Positions 61,598-64,000 of a stretch of 64,000 nt of DNA are shown piece after piece; the first letter of the stretch is position 1, and each line of letters opens with the position of its first letter. The DNA is from Chloroflexota bacterium. Its GTDB lineage: Bacteria; Chloroflexota; JAJPGV01. The stretch spans positions 97,762 through 161,761 of the forward strand of contig JAJPGV010000046.1 in the NCBI GenBank assembly GCA_021325635.1. Direction: 5' to 3'. The position numbers were made by a program, and so were the translations under genes. Under the pieces are notes generated by a model. It saw only the letters and a list, made by a program, of their open reading frames with translations. It searched no databases and was not told the origin of the DNA.

Positions 61598-62590
61598 TCA
61601 GGTCGCCCGGGTCGACTCGTGGAACAATGAGGCGGGCTCAGGCTTTGACGGCAGCAGGCCCTCGGCCACGGAACAGCTGAACAGCAGCTCCAGCATCGCC
61701 CGATTGGCCGACACTCCGCTGGGAAAGGGATCGTCGCCGAAGATCTGGCCCTGCCGCGCGAACGGCTGGTCCGGAAACAGGAAGTAGGCTGGCGCGGCCT
61801 GCCGCGCCCGTTCGTAGGCCCGCTGTTTCGATTGCTCGAAGGCGTTGTACAGGTCCATTGCCAGCTCGGGATGACGGTCGATCAGCGCCTGCTGCACCAC
61901 CACCGTGTGGTTTGTGGGCGTCGCGCCCGTCTTCTGCCGGAATTCGCCAACGACTCGCGGGAAGTCCCCCTTCCCGAAGAGTGGGCGGATGTTGGGATGG
62001 TCCTCGACCTCGACGTTCTGCTCGGCTCCGTAGGCGGCGTCCAGCTCGCCGCTCTGCAGCATTCGCGAGAGCTGCCCCAGGCTCGTTGCCTGGCGCAGGC
62101 GAATACCGGACGCCAGCGCCTCGTGGACGCCCTCCCCATGGCTCTGCTCCGCCGTGCGGCCGTTGAACCAATCGACGTCCTGGGCCTGGATGCCGTACAG
62201 CTCACGCATGACGATGCGCATCCACACGGCAGCCGTCATCTGGAAATCGGGCACGCCCACCCGCTTGCCCTTCAGGTCGGCCAGCGATCCGATGCCGGCC
62301 TGGACGTTCACGGCGATGCGCCGCCACATGAAGGCCTTCGACAGGAAGATGGGGATGGCCGCCCAGCGCAAGCGCTCCCGCTGCGCCGGCTGCTGTCTGG
62401 TGATGCTGAAGTTGGAGATCGAGAACTCGAACACGTCGAAGGCGTTGTCCGTCATGTGCATGAGATGCAGATTGCCCGGATTGCCGAACGTCCATTCGAT
62501 CTCGACCCCCGGAATCCGCACCTCCCCATCGACCAATGGCTGGATGCGCGGGTTCGGGGAAAACGCCGCTTTGAGCTGCAGTTGTGCCAA
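61598..62590 (-). CDS. Pht5-like (4,5-dihydroxyphthalate decarboxylase-family) protein without signal peptide
   Basis: The 330-residue protein has a type 2 periplasmic-binding fold but lacks any signal peptide or lipobox: it starts directly LKAAFSPNPRIQPLVDGEVRIPGVEIEW. It continues with DVFEFSISNFSITRQ, LADLKGKRVGVPDFQMTAAVWMR and VEDHPNIRPLFG. This matches the 4,5-dihydroxyphthalate decarboxylase (Pht5) group, cytosolic relatives of binding proteins that decarboxylate the aromatic acid to protocatechuate. The TTG at 62590 has GGAGG upstream. It is the first gene in an operon with hyuA and hyuB types. A pure binding role cannot be excluded. Confidence 0.72.
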   Translation of the reverse strand: MAQLQLKAAFSPNPRIQPLVDGEVRIPGVEIEWTFGNPGNLHLMHMTDNAFDVFEFSISNFSITRQQPAQRERLRWAAIPIFLSKAFMWRRIAVNVQAGIGSLADLKGKRVGVPDFQMTAAVWMRIVMRELYGIQAQDVDWFNGRTAEQSHGEGVHEALASGIRLRQATSLGQLSRMLQSGELDAAYGAEQNVEVEDHPNIRPLFGKGDFPRVVGEFRQKTGATPTNHTVVVQQALIDRHPELAMDLYNAFEQSKQRAYERARQAAPAYFLFPDQPFARQGQIFGDDPFPSGVSANRAMLELLFSCSVAEGLLPSKPEPASLFHESTRAT

Positions 62591-62785
62591 AGTGCCTCCG
62601 CTACCGCGCCTCGACCGTCTCCGGAGCAGCGCAGCTAGTGTCCGTTATGAGCCTTCGTGGATGTTAGGTCCTGGAGCCCAGGATTGACAAGATTCGAACT
62701 GCACCCATCCCAAAACGGCGCCTTCATCCGTTGCAGACACCGAGAGGCAGCCTCACCCCCTAGTTGCCTCGAATGCTCATCGGGC

Positions 62786-62820
62786 AGGGCGGCCGGACTC
62801 AGCAATGATCCGGCCGCCCT
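62786..62820. terminator. 12-bp GC-rich hairpin after the RraA-type gene
   Basis: AGGGCGGCCGGA (62786-62797) and TCCGGCCGCCCT (62809-62820) form a perfect 12-bp stem with an 11-base loop, nine bases beyond the stop codon of the minus-strand RraA-type gene. There is no T run on either strand, so termination would need Rho or the stem serves another role. Confidence 0.5.
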
Positions 62821-62828
62821 CCTGCATC

Positions 62829-63485
62829 TCAGCCCCGCAGCATCTGCTCGTAGTTGGTGCCCATCACCTCGATGACCGACTTGCCGGCCCGTACGTCCGC
62901 GGCCATCGCCGCCTCACGCCGCACAATCTCCTCGGCCGCCGCGATCACCTGCTCGGCTTGGGCCGCGGGGATGAAGGCGACGCCGCTCCAGTCCGCGATC
63001 GCCAGATCCCCCGGCGCCACGCCGATGCCGCAGATCGTGACCGGCTCGTTGAACGACTCCTCCACGATGCGCCCGCGCGCGGTGACCGGAACCCCGGCTC
63101 GCGCATACACGGGAAAGCCCAGATCGCGAGCCTCGTCTACATCGCGGCAGGCGCCATCGACGATAACGCCGGCCACCCCGCGCGCTTTCGCGCCCAGCGA
63201 GAGGATGCCGCCCCAGCCGGCGACGTGCGTTCGAGCTCCGTGGTCCACGACGATAACGTCGTCCGAGCCGGCGGCTTCGACCGCGGCCGTGCCGAGGTGG
63301 CGGTGCGATGGCTCGCCCTGTCCGGCCGGCTTCAGCTTCACCGTCACCACCCTCCCGGCGATGCGCGGACATTGCCACAGCGGAGTCAGACCCAGGGCTA
63401 CGCCGGTGAGCCCAAGCTTGTCCATGGCGTCGGACACGGCGCAGCAATCGACTTTCGAAAGGCGAGAAACGAGATCATCAGGCAT
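62829..63485 (-). CDS. RraA-family protein (HMG/CHA aldolase-like)
   Basis: The 218-residue protein matches the RraA/dimethylmenaquinone methyltransferase-like fold: DAMDKLGLTGVALGLTPLW, VVDHGARTHVAGWGGILSLGAKARGVAGVIVDGACRDVDEAR. The GxxxRD motif (DGACRD) carries the Arg and Asp used for catalysis by 4-hydroxy-4-methyl-2-oxoglutarate/4-carboxy-4-hydroxy-2-oxoadipate aldolase, a late step in the 4,5-cleavage of protocatechuate. RraA proper, an RNase E inhibitor, lacks those residues. I chose ATG 63485; an ATG at 63503 is six codons longer. Aldolase function is possible, not proven. Confidence 0.82.
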   Translation of the reverse strand: MPDDLVSRLSKVDCCAVSDAMDKLGLTGVALGLTPLWQCPRIAGRVVTVKLKPAGQGEPSHRHLGTAAVEAAGSDDVIVVDHGARTHVAGWGGILSLGAKARGVAGVIVDGACRDVDEARDLGFPVYARAGVPVTARGRIVEESFNEPVTICGIGVAPGDLAIADWSGVAFIPAAQAEQVIAAAEEIVRREAAMAADVRAGKSVIEVMGTNYEQMLRG

Positions 63486-63592
63486 TGGGCTATTCTCGCG
63501 CATCCGCCATGGGTCGGACGGTCCGAAGGTCGATCCGACGCCAGCGGGACTTGTGGCCCGCGGGCCCGGTGGAGTTGGACTCGGCGGCTCAG

Positions 63593-63853
63593 CTATCGCC
63601 GGCTGTTGCCCGCCGCTGCGACCAGCTCCTCGGCCTGGATGACCGCCAGCAGACGGTCCAACGCTGCCGGCTGCTCGTCCTCATAGGGCCGGACCTCGAG
63701 TGCGCCACGAGTACGATAGCAGTCGGTATGGTAGGCAGCGTCGTGAGCGAGGATGATCGCTTCACCCGGCCGGTACCGGCAGGCGCATTCCTGGCACTGA
63801 CCCGCCCGATTCGCGATGACGAACCGCGCCGACGACCAGCCCATCTTGTACAT
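63593..63853 (-). CDS. small zinc-binding protein
   Basis: The 86-residue protein has Cys20, Cys23 and Cys25 (QCQECACR) and His42/Cys45 (YHTDCY), a likely C-x2-C...H-x2-C zinc site of LIM-like or short ribbon form, followed by an acidic helical tail. I recognise no family. The ATG at 63853 is weakly supported; an internal ATG three codons later is possible. It resembles in style the small zinc protein at 346-546 but is not clearly homologous. Confidence 0.65.
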   Translation of the reverse strand: MYKMGWSSARFVIANRAGQCQECACRYRPGEAIILAHDAAYHTDCYRTRGALEVRPYEDEQPAALDRLLAVIQAEELVAAAGNSRR

Positions 63854-63905
63854 CTATCGCGCCCTACCTGCCAGGCCGAACATCCTGCCAAAGCTTAGCC
63901 CAGTG

Positions 63906-64000
63906 AGACCCTAGACCCTAGACCCTAGACCCTAGACCCTAGACCCTAGACCCTAGACCCTAGACCCTAGACCCTAGACCCTAGACCCTAGACCCTAGAC
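63906..64000. repeat. perfect heptamer tandem array (AGACCCT), at least 13.5 copies, running off the right edge
   Basis: From 63906 to the end the sequence is AGACCCT repeated without a single mismatch for 95 bases (13 full copies plus four bases). The complementary unit is AGGGTCT. It lies 53 bases past the start of the small zinc protein gene and continues outside the window, so total length is unknown. The unit resembles eukaryotic telomere repeats and cyanobacterial heptamer STRR arrays, but its function is unknown. Confidence 0.95.

Noticed and set aside
59760..61787. Long plus-strand frame of about 675 codons antisense to hyuA
   Set aside because: It is an open frame caused by GC-rich third positions opposite a clear HyuA homologue; composition is Arg/Gln/His-rich without domains.
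62660..62705. tRNA-like T-loop (GTTCGAATC on the minus strand) followed at some distance by a CCA-like end
   Set aside because: The flanking bases do not form the 5-bp T stem, no matching acceptor strand or anticodon arm is found upstream, and length does not fit. A decayed tRNA or attachment-site remnant cannot be excluded, but there is no supporting repeat.

Overview
The window is about 64 kb of high-GC, densely packed bacterial DNA with no rRNA, complete tRNA, insertion sequence, phage or CRISPR array that I could find. Gene content points to a Chloroflexota-like monoderm relative. Supporting families are a DUF5679 zinc ribbon, DUF2203, DUF503, orphan LarB, NMT1-type and iron-type lipoprotein binding proteins, HyuA/HyuB, an FHA/Ser-Thr kinase system, several ECF sigma factors and KimA-like APC permeases. 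There is frequent TTG/GTG (and probably one CTG) start usage and several candidate leaderless promoters. The assignment is inference; an actinobacterial or Dormibacterota-like host cannot be excluded.

Layout. 0-6 kb: the 5' end of an HpaI-type aldolase, a small zinc protein, sigma-54 (RpoN, with an inserted zinc ribbon) and its NtrC-type activator, an ECF sigma/DUF5667 pair and an RNase H-fold protein. 6-20 kb: an accessory catabolic region with an SRPBCC protein, UbiD decarboxylase, Rieske oxygenase, a Gfo/Idh/MocA dehydrogenase resembling phthalate dihydrodiol dehydrogenase, two creatinase-fold M24 proteins that have lost the metal ligands, two VOC proteins, a GltD-like flavoprotein and three lipoprotein binding proteins without transporter partners. 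20-33 kb: housekeeping and envelope genes (IspD, two FHA proteins, DegV, CCA-adding enzyme, alpha/beta hydrolase, flippase-like protein, phosphodiester glycosidase, MFS pump, YbjQ, GT9 glycosyltransferase).

33-40 kb: DUF503, a probable small RNA with a strong terminator, LmbE deacetylase, an ECF sigma/anti-sigma pair, a ChaN/EreA-like protein, Mrp Fe-S carrier with a ferredoxin, DUF2203-LarB and IlvE. 40-49 kb: a probable potassium module, with a KdpD-like kinase and KdpE-like regulator sandwiched between two KimA-like permeases, followed by a third APC permease on the other strand. 48.7-52 kb: PP2C phosphatase, Ser/Thr kinase, a possible leader peptide and glutamine synthetase. 52-64 kb: a second accessory block with three more lipoprotein binding proteins, a luciferase-like monooxygenase, a three-gene operon (Pht5-like protein, HyuA, HyuB), an RraA-family protein, a small zinc protein and a perfect heptamer repeat array running off the right edge.

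How they may work together. The catabolic blocks contain homologues of several phthalate/protocatechuate steps (Rieske oxygenase, dihydrodiol dehydrogenase, Pht5-like decarboxylase, RraA-like and HpaI-like aldolases), but ring cleavage enzymes and transporter permeases are absent here, so a complete pathway cannot be claimed. Regulation seems to run through sigma-54, two ECF systems, a K+-type two-component system and Ser/Thr phosphorylation with FHA readers.
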